Below are positions 46,220 through 60,800 of a stretch of DNA of 64,000 nucleotides, in pieces. Positions within the stretch are counted from its first letter, which is position 1; each line of letters opens with the position of its first letter. Under the pieces are notes generated by a model, which ran no database searches, was not told the origin of the DNA, and saw only the letters and a list, made by a program, of their open reading frames with translations. Origin of the DNA: Telmatactis stephensoni (Eukaryota; Cnidaria; Anthozoa; Actiniaria; Isophelliidae). Both the position numbers and the translations under genes were made by a program. The stretch spans positions 62,001 through 126,000 of the forward strand of contig JALIZF010001470.1 of the NCBI GenBank assembly GCA_029948255.1, read 5' to 3'.

Positions 46220-48109
46220 ATCACACCAAGGAAGTCTTCTTAGCAGCTGCACATTTATGACTCTTGAAATCAAATGAATAACGAACCACCACTTTTATCT
46301 TTACTCATTATAGCATACTTCGCAATTTCCCAAAATCGACATTCCATGTCAAAGATGTCATTGATTCATGTACTTTGATATGTAAATTCGTCTAGAGGAA
46401 GTGAAAAATGGGAGAGGCAAATAGAGGAAAGAAGTCTCTAGGTCGGAACCATGCTGTAAGTTTAGTACTTTATGCCCTCCTCAAGAATTTTGGCCATTTT
46501 TGGAGGAAAGCTAAAAACGTGTGCGAAAAGCAGGAAATCAGAATCGACAGCAACTTAAGATATCAACATCTGAAACAGTTTGATATCACTGACCGCTTTT
46601 TTCCATCTCTCTGCATGCATGATATGGGATCAGTTTCCAAACTCGATTACAAAACTATAATAAGATCGAAAATTGTTCTTGTAGAGTCTGTAAGGTTATT
46701 CTGCCTATGTGGTGGCTGTTTTCGCTTGTTCTTTGATTATACTTAGAGTGTTTTAACATGACCTAAAACATAGCATCCCTCCACTCCAGGGTTGGGGGCA
46801 TTCCCATAGATTTTGGTGGAGGACGATCGTGGGGAATATTCATTTTCATCCCTAGAAGGTACCAAAATTTGCGTGATTCAAGCTTTCTTTATCTCTAAAA
46901 GGTACTAATAAAACTTACAAAATCTCAGCCTGATACCTATTTCTATAAAAGTACCAGCGTCTATAACCGTGAGCACCCGAAAACGTACAAAATCCTGTAC
47001 AATGGACCCCCTAGCTAAAAGGTACAACCATCATCCGACCATCATCTCGTTCAAAATTTATACATTGTATCCGATTTTCTATGTATTCTCCCTTGTATTT
47101 TACACTCATTACTGTCGCGATCGAAAAATGAGAAATGAATCTGATAGTGATAACCTAGCCCATCTTTAGCTTGTGGTAATTAACGGGAATTAAAGTTTGA
47201 TTTCAAATTCTTCATGAAACTGAAATGTATGGGAGAATTTCGACTTGAAGGGAGAGAGGTTCGACCAAGAATAATAATTTGACAAGCGCAATCCTGTAGT
47301 TCCGACCACAAACAAACCAAACGCAATTCAAGCAAATGGCTCATTAATGAGATCCATCGAAAAAAAAAGAGTTCGATCAATAGGAATTAAGGAGAAGAAA
47401 AAAGGATTGCAATGACAGGAAAAGGAGGCGAACCTCAATATATACCCGAACCAATCAAAAAACCAAAAATATATTGTAAATTATATCAGTTGTCATAAGA
47501 CGAGAACAAACATCCAAATCAACAAAATTCTTGACAATGACGAGAAAATATCTGACAATTCTTGAGGAATTTACTTCAAGTATATAAATAGAGCGAGCAC
47601 ACGAATGAATTTGCATACTCGGTGGAGTCAACTGGCTCCAGCTGTTCCTTCTTAACTACTAGCATCCGATTTTAATTCCTGCCGATGGAGAAAAAGCGCC
47701 TAAGCTGCCCCGCAAGCACCACAACAGATGTTCCCTTTCACGCTTCCTTGTTGATAACGTGCATCAGATAAATGAACCACTGGCAATCTTTTCCAATCGA
47801 TGGAAAACATCTTAGAGCGTGAGAGTTTGGGAAGTGAAATCTCTCTGTTTCAAACTGGTTTCCAAAGGTCTAAATGTGAAAACTTCACAAGGGCAGCGCA
47901 GTTAGTGATTAGATTTTTCAAATGGCTTTCTCTTTTGAAATTCGGTTTCTAAGATCGTAGTTTCATCATCATAATCATCATAATCATCATCATTATCATG
48001 ATGGCCTGGGTGGAAATTTGGGAAGTGAAATCTCCCTATGTTCCAGTTCAGTTTCAAAATGTCCAAGCTTAACAGCAGCGTACACCGTCTACCAGTATCC
48101 ATATCAGTT

Positions 48110-48110
<1 letters not shown>
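46220..48110. other. Intergenic; no gene supported
   Basis: A 112-codon frame at 46408-46746 has no recognisable domain, and its composition does not suggest coding sequence. The sequence at 47820-48050 includes a diverged direct repeat around GGGAAGTGAAATCTC. A TATATAAATAG element at 47581 resembles a core promoter, but no gene follows directly. Confidence 0.35.

Positions 48111-48150
<40 letters not shown>
48111..48150. repeat. (CAT)n microsatellite
   Basis: Thirteen uninterrupted CAT units. Confidence 0.95.
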
Positions 48151-48669
48151 AACCGTAGTCTTCATGAAAAGCTTCACCACATTTATCATTCATCTGAGTG
48201 GTGTCACACACGGTCATCAATGACCATCATCCGCATCATCTAATACTATATTATCAAAATGATGTCATATAATCCATGTATTATTACGTACTCGCTTGGA
48301 ATTTAGCTTTCGCCTAAACACGATAAATCGCCTTCTTATTTCCATTTCCTTTGGGATTTTCATTGTGATTTTTGTGAGATGAGTTAAGGGTAATCTGCTT
48401 TCCTTGATTTCGATCCAAAATTTATCCCTGTTTTTATGATATAACCGCACAAACCCCAATTTTCTCTGACTCGATGAATCGCAGTATTGTCTCTAGTAGC
48501 TATTTAGACATGATTTCATATTATTAAAACCGCCCAGCAAAGCAAGCCAACGACGCCAAAATTGATCAAACTCCTACAATTAAATAGTTGGTATAGTTGA
48601 CGAGACAACGGAAGTCAAGTTGTAAACGCACTTCCGTTTCACGCCGCACCCGATGACTTCATTGACTGT

Positions 48670-48740
48670 TCTGATTGGTCCACTGGGAAATGCTCATTTC
48701 AAGTCACGTGTCCAAATATATGTTGGAAATGATCGTGTGC
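48670..48740 (+). promoter_or_regulatory. Candidate proximal promoter of the discoidin/FN3 receptor
   Basis: An inverted CCAAT box (GATTGG at 48673) and an E-box TCACGTG at 48704 lie 100-140 bp upstream of the ATG at 48813. An AT-rich AAATATATG follows. The assignment is by motif and position only. Confidence 0.35.
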
Positions 48741-48812
48741 AACACTGACAGACATTCATGGCGAGCAAGACATTTTTGTTCATTACTTAGGGGCGAATAA
48801 TATTCTTCTAAA

Positions 48813-51800
48813 ATGGATCCTTCCAAGCAGAAATCTCTACGCATCTTCATATTTATATTTACACTTTTATGTTGGAATTCCGCCGGTAAGTTTAGTGTTA
48901 TTTGGCGCGATTATCACGAATTTTTCAATCAATTCGAGCCGACAGTTTATGTATACATTTATGTAAGTCAGTTTAATGGAGATCGAGCTAGTGAAATCAA
49001 CGATAAAGTGGAAAAATGAGAGTTCATGAATGGTAATAGGACGAGAAGTCAATCTATGGAATATTTCAGCGATCGGTTTGTCATCAAAGTTAATCAACAC
49101 GCCGTGTCTTCATATGCAAAGTCGATCCATTTTCACGTCTCTGCCGCAACACGCAACCTCCATCAAATTCCTCTGAGCTGTTTTTCCACAGAAAATATTA
49201 TGATTCCAAACTCTTCCACCTTCACGTCTTTATAGGATTTACAAATTTCATCATCTATAGTAAACGTCTGTTTATGAATAATCGAAGATTTCAAACGATT
49301 ATTTTCGTCTAATGTTATGTTTTCTACTATCACACCAAGGTTCCGGTGAATTCAGCATCTTCGAAATTCCATCCTTTGTTTTGGCATTGTATATTTTGAT
49401 TGCTCGGTGCAGTTTTTATTGACCAAGGGATCAGAGAAATGTCATTCCTAAAATAATCTTTTTATTCTCTGAGCACAACATTGATTCGTTGTAAATGTAC
49501 TCGCTTGTGTATGGAAAGCTAACCACTTTCTTGAATTATTTACATTGACGATATTTCCTCAGATTGGATCTTTCCCTCTTATTTTGCATTACCTGGATCT
49601 GTTTTCCCAAAGTTTGATATTGATTTGTATGTTTAAAGAAATGTTTTGGTCTTGGACTGATATTGTATGCCACAATGTATAGATATATTTATAGATGGAT
49701 AAATCAATGAAACGTACAAATACCCAAAGGAATTGCACGAAATATGCCTGGATGAAACCCTTATCTTGTTATTGGAAAACTTGATGTGGGCAATCTTTAT
49801 TTGACGAGCGTTGATTACTAGATTACTTGTGTTTAATCATATTACCTCTCGGAAAAATCATCGAATGAGTGAACTCGTCAAGCAGAGATAATTTATCCAC
49901 ATGTGTTCAAAATGAGTTGACTCTAAAGTAAACACCAAGTAAAATTCCACTTTGTTCGATTTCCTGCTGCTTCTCGAAACTAATAGCGAGTTAACTGTTG
50001 TAATTATTGCCAAAATTTAATCATAATTCATTCAGCTCTTTCCGTTTCTGTTTGCTACTAGGATTTCTAGCTTTTTATGAGAATGCCCATGGTTTGGCCT
50101 CTAAACCTTGTGGTTGAAATTCAGTTAAGAATTTTCGGTTAATTCATTTAGCAAGGATTTATGGAATATCATCATATATTTTAAGTTAGAATTCAATTCT
50201 TTTCATGGAACTTAATTACCCAAAGTCATTATATTCCTCAGCTCAATTGCATATAGTATAGTTACAATTTTATAATTGAAACATTAAAATGTTGTTGATG
50301 TCTAGGACAGCCAGGGAACAGATGTAAATAACCTTGCTACACCTAATGTTTAATACTTGCTGTTTCTACCACAGCTTCATGTATTTTCAGTGCAAATTAA
50401 CTTTTTTTTAAATTACTAAGTAATGTATGGAAGGGTATTCCCAAATTAAGTGGAAATGCATTTTATCAGACAGCATAAATGGACACCAAATTGTATACAC
50501 TTAACTTGGAAAATATGAACAGTAGTGCTGATTTATACTACATGTAGCTACTGTTCTTCGCATGTATGATCACATAGTACAATATACATGTATGTGTAGT
50601 TTTTTAGTTATTGTATTGGAAGTGTTTTTTTCAAAGACATTCCACAAACACTTAATCAAGTGCAATGTACTGTAATGACTAGAAGTCATTTACATAACTA
50701 TTTAAGACAATTTGTCTATATGTAACTACGCATAATTGATTGGAATGAACAGAATGAATTGAAAACCAAAACTGGAACTTTTACTTGTATCCAATTATGA
50801 AGTTTTTTAATTTGGTAAATTATTTTTTATGCCAAGTTACACACTACATTGTATGATTTGTCTACTGTTTTTTGCACTCCAATTCATTTGATTTCCCTTT
50901 GATGGATTGAGTACAATGTATTTTTCCAAAATATTTTCCATCAAAGGCATATCAGAAGTGACTTCTCTGATGATTAACCATATGTTTTGAAATATGCTGT
51001 CATATAACTAGTATATTGTAGAGTGTAACTTGGCTTTATGATCCAATGAATTTTACGTATCAACTTTACAAGCTGAATACACCTTGAGAAAATGAGTTAA
51101 CAGTAATGAATATATTTTATATAAAGTCAATTACACTTTAACAACATGTGGTACCACATTTATCTGTAATTGCTTTGGAATATCTATATATCTATCATAG
51201 TAAATATATCTTTTAAACGAAAGTACATAAAAATTTTTTAACATTTTATCAATTAAATTAGTTAACTTGAATGAAATTAAACAATTAAATATAAGAAATG
51301 TTTTTAAGTATTCTTGAGATTAAGTTTTTAAAAACTCTTAATTATTTGAAGGGTTGAAAATAAAGAACCATTAGTATTACCAAATATTATCACCTAGAGT
51401 TCTAAAACAAATATTATATAACAATAATTCATAAAGCGAATGTGGAACTTTATAACAGATCAATGAACATACAGTGTATGTACCATATAGCTCTTTAATT
51501 GGAATGTGTAATGACTTAATTTTGCCATTTATAGATATTCATGAATGAACCTAAAAGTCATTTTTGTCATAATTCCATTAATTATATATGAATGAGTTTT
51601 ATCTTTCATCCATAATGATCTTAGTTTATATAGTCAAAATTATATTTGTTATTGGTGGGGTTGTCTCTTTATATTAACACAGTGTATGAAGACAATTGAA
51701 ATCAGTCTCTTTGGCTTACTGGACTTTTTCCATTAACAAAGCATTTAATGTTTACTTGAAATATTATAGGTATTAATGTTAACAGATAGAACAGGTGTAC

Positions 51801-54800
51801 TTGTATTTATATCTTTGACACCATACTGGAGAACAACTTCTCTACATTTATTTGAATATTTGCACATTTTAAGACGAGTATATTATAGTGTATTTAGGCA
51901 GTAAAGCTTGTAGTTATGTGCATCTTTATGATGATAATATAATACATATACAGTGATTAAGAGATTAAAAACAAAGGCAATTTATGCTAACTAAATATGA
52001 TATCTCTTTTTTCAGATTATAATCATGTTCAAGCAGCAAGCTATACTCCAGGTAATTTAGTTTTTAATGTGATGCAACAGCAATTTGTATTATTTTAGTT
52101 CTATTATTAAATAGCTATAATGATAATATTGTAATTTAATTTTGATAATAGTAATTTTTATTTTTTAATTATTGATAATCATTAATTAATATTATATACT
52201 CACCATAATCATTCTTGCTAGTTTTTGGATATAAGTAGGTCACTGTACACACTGACCTCTCTTGGGGGATTTCAAACTGTAGATTAAAGTTCAAATAGTG
52301 GTTAGCAATGACTTAGCATTTTATCCATATTTGGGCCATTGAGTCCATAATATAATTAAGAAGTTAACCAAATCATCCTCTAATTTTAGCCTCATGCTCA
52401 ATATCCAACCCTCTTGGGATGCAAAGTGGTGCCATTCCAGATAATGACATTACTCAGTCTTCAATATATCAAGGGAGCTCACAGTATGCTGGCAATAAAG
52501 CCAGATTAAATAAAGTCGGTGCATGGTATGCATCACAATCAGATACAAATGCATGGATACAAGTAAAGTTTCCTCATCGATACACAATAACAGCTATAGC
52601 AACACAAGGGCATCAAGGGTTTGTCAAGGAATTTATTTTGAAGTCCAGTGATGATGGTATTAATTGGAAAACGTACACAGTTAACAATGTTACAAAGGTT
52701 TGTAGCAATATTTTTGACCAATGGTGAATTGCATATTACATAAAAAATCATATTTTGTAGATTACCTCATGATTATTTAACAGCACAAAGTCCAAAAGTA
52801 TGACCAACTATAATGTATTCACATTTAATTGTTTAAAAGAGCAATCATCCAATCAGCTTCTGAGGATTCTCTTATCTTATCTCTTATCCAAACACTATTG
52901 GAGGATGGCAATGCTAGTAAATTATTTGAATACATTAACACTGGTCTCAGTTTTGAGCTTTGCGCAGTAAAAATATTATGTAAATGTACTTTCTGGGCTC
53001 AATGAAAGATTGCTTTTGCAAAATTTGTTTGCCTTGGTGCAGTCATATGAGCAACAAAATCACTCAACTTATCTCACAACATTGCTGTGAAATGAGTTGA
53101 AGAGCGATGCTGTGCATTTTTCCACCTGAGTACAAACTTGTCTCACAACAAAATAGTTTGCAGCAAGTAGACAGTCGCTCTACTTTTTGCAACAAAATTT
53201 CATGATGTTGCAGGTTACCACACAAAAGTCAACTTGTCTCGTGATTGATCCAATCAGAAGTCAGGATTCACTCAACTTGCAGCAAACTATTTTGTTGTGG
53301 GACAAGTTTGTTTTTGGGTGAAAAAATGCACAGCATCGCTCTTCAACTCATTTTGCAGCAATGTTGCGAGACAAGTTGAGTGATTTTGTTTCTCGTATTA
53401 CAGTAGTGGTATTTAAACAAGTTTATCATCATCATCACTATATATACATGTACTATTGTTATTATCATAATTGTGAATTATCTCATTTTAGAGATCATTA
53501 TGAAATCTCTAATGACAAGGTTTTATAGTCATTTCAGGGTAACAAAGATGGGAACAACATTGTAAATAACACCATTGATCCACCACTTGCTGGAAAGTTC
53601 ATCCGATTACAAGTGAAGCAATGTGACACATATTGTTCTTTAAGAATGGAGCTTTATGGTTGTAACAACACAGACCCTGCAATACTACCATCAGGTCTGT
53701 TATTAGAACAATTTCACATAATTTGCTTTTAGATGCAAATGAGTAAAATAATATGCTAATGACAAAATAGCATGTTAATGATGTAATGCATGAAACCACA
53801 TAATGGCACGCAACAAGTTGACAAGATGGCTGTAAAATTTATAGTCACTGAGTTTACATTTATGAGGATTTTCAAATGAGTTTGAGTTTATGTTGTTCAT
53901 TTATATGATTCATCATGCTCACCTAAGTAATCAAAGCTTGCAGTTTCATGCATTTACATCATTAACATGCTATTTTGTGATTAGCATAATATTTTACTCA
54001 TTTGCATCTAACAGTGAGTTCTGTTAAATCGTTCTATTTATTCAAAATTATCACATAATAAATTATGCAGGATTCTCTATGGGACTATTAACTAAAGTGA
54101 CACAAATGTCACATTGCATACACCTGTGTGTACATCAGCAAAATGAAACTTCATACTCAAAAGTGGCACCTCCATGTAAATAGCTAAACCTCTTTAGCTT
54201 GGTATGCAAATTGGCCATTTCACTGACCATGTGACATTTCTCTTGAGAATTGTTCTTGTTTTTTTCATACATCTATGAAAGAACCAACTCCCAAGAGTGG
54301 CATATCACATGATCTTAAATGATAAACTAATGAAGCTAAAGAAGTCTATTTGTCTTATACATGTTCTTGTGTATTATTTTCAGCTTGCCCCTCAATTAGC
54401 CAACCAAAAGGAAGTAATTTGTCATGCACTGCTTCAGAAGCCTTGGGCAGCATATGTAAATTTAGTTGCAAGCCATTGTATGTGCTTGTGGGAAAGCCTG
54501 TCTTGTTGTGTCAAAATAATGGTACATGGAATGCTACAACACCAGTTTGTTACAGTACGTATAATATTCATATTCCATAGGAAATGAATTTGAAATTGAA
54601 GTTCCGATGAGAAAACACTCATAGGAATCAACAATGGGGCCTTAATAATAGCTAATATTGACATTGCATTTCAGTGACTTTGAACAAAGGTTTTGGTATA
54701 GGCTATTGGGAAGTTTCTGCATATTTCTTGTACTTTTTGCCCTACAGCCTCAAATTGAAACCTTTGTTAGGAGGTGTTACAGTGTATCAGTGATATCAAC

Positions 54801-57800
54801 TATTTGCTTTTTTGTTATGAGCCAGAGAATCAGATATTGGCAGGATAGCAGTATTCACAATAATACATTGTATGTATGAACAAGGACAACTGTCACATTA
54901 TAACAGAAGTAACAGAAATGAAATGCTTATGTTAGATGTACTGTATGGTGACCCATCAGTGGTCTGTGGTGGTACATGTAAAAACTATGTGGGTGTGGTC
55001 ACTTATATTAGAGTGTCTAAACATTGAGTTTAATTGCATAAATATTCAAGGACAAGGTGTGGCTCAGTTAGTTAGTGTGCATTGTCCCCAGTACATTGAG
55101 AGGTCCGAGTTCAATTCCCAGTAACCTCACACACTTGTTTCAACTTCTTTCCATTCCATGTAGCTTTAATAAGCTTTGAATACCCTTAAAATGGAGCACT
55201 AATGGAGAGGGGGTAAAATTAGAGCACCATTGACCTCAAGTTTATTAGTCAGATGATAAGTATTATGAGCTACCAAGTGACATAAAATATGGTCCTTCAC
55301 CTTTTTTCATCAAAACTTTGAAATATGTTTTATATTATGTGTTCTATTTTACAGGATTACCTGACCAGCCATCATCACTTCAGACGTCATCAACTTTCTC
55401 AAGATCAATAAAAGTATCATGGATTAAGCCCATGGATGGCAGTAGTTCTATTATTGATTACAGTGTTTACTGGATAGCAAAAAATCAAAAAATATACAAA
55501 GAAAAGATAGTGACAAAAACAACAGCTACGCTAGATGTTGATCCATACACTGAGTACACCATCAAAGTCAGGGCTAGGAATGCTTATGGATATAGTCTGT
55601 GGTCACCATCAATTACAGCAAGATCAGATGAAGCAGGTTGGTGATTTACAACCTCTTGCTCAAAACACCAGTGCCAGTGCTGAAACAACTAGGTCTGGTG
55701 TTTGAAGGCAGAAATGCTAACCAAGGATTATATTCAATGGTTTTCTTTAGATTTAACCTTGAGTTAGCACTAACCTCCTTTCGGACAACTGAGCCCTGAG
55801 CCAATTGGGCTGTAGTTATAGTGTATATTACCCAATGATGGCACAATATTACAGCATTACTTTTCTTGGGCTGATTTCTGCCTGGTTGGTTGGTTGAGTT
55901 CCAGTCTTGTGAGCAGGTTGGGGTTGTTTCCACATCTGGACCAACACTAAAGGTTTTTAAGTAACCGTGGAGATGGTGCCTCTGTAATTACATCTGCATA
56001 TGTATCAGTCTTCCTTTTGCCAACATTAAACCAAAGCCCCCATCTCCCCATACTACCCCTGCATTGAAGGGAGGTAAAGGGAGGGCACAGATCTCCTGCA
56101 ATATATTGTCTTGCCTACTTCACTACTGGGCCAAAAGCTATAGTCATGTCCCTACCTTTCTAGAAAAAGCTAGTGAAATAGGACAAATCTTTTGGGGAGT
56201 AATCTAACTTGCATCATCTTGTTTTAGTCCCATCAATGACACCATCAAATTTCATTGTCAAGTCTGAAAGTCCACTATCACTGACTGTCCAGTGGGGAAA
56301 AATTCCTCCAGAAGGTCGCCATGGAATAATTGTTGGGTATTATGTGTACTATTTCAAGAATGGCAGCATTTCTGGTGATAAGCATCAAGTGGTGGTTAAT
56401 GGTTCGACCTTCACGTTCACATTAAGTAACCTTGAGTACGATGCTTATTATGTGTCTGTGGCTGGATATACAAGAATGGGTCATGGTCCAAAGACATCTC
56501 TCGTTAAGGCAGTGCCCATGGGTGGAGGTAGGTGATGATGCTGTCATTGTGATCTTTCTTGTAAGGCTAATGCCTTGCTTATTTGCACAGATTTCAAATG
56601 AGTGTAAAACAGACCAAGCCATGCCATATATAATGTCAGTGCCATGATGTCTATATAAAAACCTTTGAAATTCCTGCCATAACTGTGCTGTGGCTGTGCA
56701 GTGCCATTTCCACAGTCATATGAAATCTACTCTAAAGCCATGAGCAAATGCTCCCATTAATCGATGTTGTCCAACAATGTTCAACATTTCTTTTGTTCTG
56801 TTGTCACCAAAGGATATCAATGAAGGGTTCATTTGAATAGCGAACCGACAACTGCTAACAGTGCAGGGGCCAATGAATGTTGGATGGATGTTGCTGGGAG
56901 TGTTTGCTTTATAATACAGAAGCAAGGACTCTGCCTGTAAAAAATTATTGTAATAGAGTAAAAACTCTATTTTTGAACATCCTTGTGAAGAGGACAGTTC
57001 TATTAAGGGGACAAAATTCCAGGTCCAATTCCAGTAAAATGTCCTCTCTTCAAAAGATACTAGGGGGATGAGGAAACGTTTTCAGCATTCCAAAGTGTTG
57101 TATCCCCTTAAATGTCTAATTCCATTAATGGTACAGCTGTCCTCCATAATTCCAACAATCTTTAGCTCCTGTGTCCATTTTTTTGTCTGTCAAAATATTA
57201 CTATGTACTTAATTAAATATCTCAACTGATGGATTTGTAAATCAACAGCACCAACAGCGCCACTAAACCTCAAAGCTGAAGTCAAAAGTCCCACATCGAT
57301 TCTCTTATCTTGGTCACCCCCCCAAAAACCTAATGGAAAGATTTCAAAATATACTTTGAAATATGGCCTCAAGCAAGATCTCCTTATGTATTCTGTGCAA
57401 ATAAAAGGATCTGTGTTGCAGTTTTTGGTTAAGTCACTAGAGGAGTTTACAACCTACTACTTCTTAGTTTATGGGCAGACCCAGATGACGGGGAAACCAT
57501 CGAATTTTGTATCAGCTAAAACCCTGGAAGATGGTAAATACATTTTCTTTCAGTTTCCAGCAGTTTTTGAAGTATTTTTATGCCTCTTTTTGGCGGCGCT
57601 TTGTAAGAGGTTGTCACATATAGGGTTATTATATAAGTAGCGAAATAGATTTTAGAATCTTGCCTTTGATAATAATTCTTTTGTTTCTTCAATAAAGTCA
57701 TTAAACTTGCAAACGATTTTAAGACGAGCGACGCAAATGCAAACGCAAGCATTGTTCACACATGAACGCAAATGCAAGAATTAAGTAGATACGTTTGCGC

Positions 57801-60800
57801 AATTAAGGTGTTTATAAAGACAAAGATACGATGGCTTGTGTTTGCATTTGCGCAAACTCTGGTTCACACGATAAAAACTCAACACAAATGCAAGTGTAAA
57901 AATATGAACAATTTCCCATTCCTTGCACTCGTGATTGCACTTGCGTTTCACAAGTTCACTCATACATCGGCGTGTGCTTGCTTTTGCGTCGCTCTTGTGA
58001 CCAGGCTTAAAATGCATATTTGTTTTTAGCTCCAAGCGCTACACCAAAGATCGATGCTACAATTGCACGTGATGCATACACAATATATGTATCATGGGAC
58101 GAAGTAACACCCAAAGATCGCAATGGAGTTATTATGGGATATACAGTATTTTATCGAATGAAAGGACATCCAAAATTCCAAAATAAAACCATAAACGACG
58201 CAACCAAGCTCAGTACTGAGATCACAGGTCTGTTTCCTTACACTGAGGTGTGTGTGAAGCTAGCGGCCTTCACAAAAGTTGGTCTGTCAAAGAATTGGGA
58301 TCAAGAGACTTGTACTAATATAACAACTCTACCGACAGGTAAAGATGATAAATAGTGATTAATAGTAATTACTGTGATTCTGTGTTGGCTCTCTACATTA
58401 GTCATACTTCATAATTATTCACTTTCAGCCATCCTGCAGGCTGTGGACGCCGAGTCTTCTATCTACTTCCTCTCCCTCCATCTGTCGCACCTTATAAAAT
58501 AACCAACATATAACGCGCGCTCTTGTTGGTCGAAGGACGCATATTCTGCCAACTCTAAATATGCACACAGCACGCGCATGTGCGCTCATAGATTTTTTGG
58601 TCAGTGTAAATAAATACTGAATTTGCTCCAAGACAATGCTGTATTTTATTTAAAAAATACAGAAAACACACGCGCGTGCTGTGGTAGATTAATAGCACGT
58701 TTGGATTGATCAGAACACGAGAGAAGTGTAAGAGAAGCACTACATTACATGTTAAAAATTGCAACCTTATCAATGATAGCCGTGCACACTGCAAAAGTAA
58801 AGTAAATTAAAAGATCTTTGGGAGCTTATGCTGTTGTTGCGCTTTGCAGTCATTCTTAATCCATAATCAAAGCTCGACTAAAACCTCTTTAATTCGATAT
58901 CTGTCCATTTCGTCAGCTGAGACTTCCATGAGCATTACTAATAGTATTTAAATCATCTTAGGCCCCAGTGCTCCTGTGGATGTTACATTAAAAGCAGAGT
59001 CCTCCACCTCGATACTGGTGCAATGGAAGGCCCCTACCACGCCCAACGGAGTAATTGAGAAGTACTTGATCTACCATGGATATCAGAAAGACAACTTGAA
59101 GAACGAAGACGATGTAACAGGAAAAACGTACAGTAAAATGATTACAGGATTAAGGAAATATACTCCATACTATGTGCAAGTTCGTGGTAAGACAAACAAA
59201 CCTGGGAACGCTTCGAGTGTGAAAACCATCCGAACTCTTGAAGATGGTAGGTTGACAAACATACGATGATGATGTTGATGTGTAGATGATTACAATGATG
59301 GTGGTGGTGAGAGTGATGATGGTACTAAGTGATGATATGATCATAATGACGAAGATGGCGCTAATATAGGCAGTAATAGTGTGACTCTTGTCTAAGCATT
59401 ATGTCATTGTTGCTTGCACTTCAGCTGCCAAGACGGTACTGCTGACAGTATTATAGTATTGCCGACAGAAGGAATAAGGCTCAAAATGCCATTAATTTGA
59501 TTTTGGAATTGGTAGTGATTAAAACTTTTTTCTCACTCTTTAGCACCTAGTGCACCAATCGGTTTCAGAAGCAATGGAATGTCACCAAACAGTATTGTTG
59601 TACAATGGAAAAAACCCACAGAAATCAACGGCATCTTACGATCTTACTACCTTAAAGTATACGAGCGAAAGACTGGAATGCAAGTTGGCACCTTCAATAG
59701 ATCAGCGCGTCCAACTTCGTTAAATGAATATTTATTCTATATGGTCCCAAATCTTAAGCCATTCAGAATTTATGACTTAACAATCCAGGCAGTTACTGTA
59801 CGACCTGGTGAAATGGCAAACACTACTGCTAAGACTGAAGAAGGAGGTAAGCAATGTAGAGGTGGAAAATTACCTCGTATTGACCAAAATCGAGGTTTAT
59901 ATTGGACATTATCGACTACTAACTGACCAATCACACTTGATGTGCATTTTTCGCGATTAAAGGAAGTAGCCTTAGAGCTTATGTAGCTGTGTTTTGTAAT
60001 ACAATGTTCATGAGAAAACCAATAAATTTCATAATTCTTTTTCTTTTTCAGTTCCCAGTTCGCCAACGAACATCCAATTAACTCTTACTGAACTTTCAAT
60101 TGACATAACTTGGGATCCTCCAGCTGAAGAAAATGGGGTTATGACCATGTATAAGGTTTGTTGCCATAGCAATAGCACCTCCTATGTTACCATAGAAACC
60201 AGATTTTCCCTGCCTGCCTGCCTCCCTCCCTCTCACCCTCCCTCCCTCCCTACCTAATTCCTTCCTCCCTTCCTTCCTTCCTTCATTAATCTAGAAAAAC
60301 TCTTTTTTTAGATCTACTGTCTTGGAAGCCGCACTTATGATTTAAACTTCTCCGACCAAAAACTTAGGAAAGTGCTAGCAAATGAGACGAAGGTCACTAT
60401 AAACGATTTGAAACCTGGGACAAAATACGATATATATGTCGCTGCCAAAACCAAAAAAGGTGAAGGAAAGAAAACCGATCCCATGACTGTTTATACCAAC
60501 GCTGAAGGTGAGCTATTGTGGTTCAATTTGGTGGGAGAATGGATGTGGAAAGGACTTTTTGAGTCGATTTATTGCACAACTAAATCACAAGAATGTTGAT
60601 AAATTAATATTTTTGACGTGTAAATTTTAATTTGCATTTTGTTTCTTCGAAATGCCCGCGAAACCATTTTGTTAGGTGACCCCCTCCCCCCCAGTCATAC
60701 TGCCACTGGCTTCAAACTGAAAACCAGATGAAGTCGTGATTTTTCAGTATTTTTTAGTCTTAAACGTGAATTAAACATCACAGGTAAAACACCTTGGAAA

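Noticed and set aside
46408..46746. 112-codon open frame in the intergenic region
   Set aside because: No domain, no paralog in the window, no splice context; compatible with chance in long non-coding DNA.
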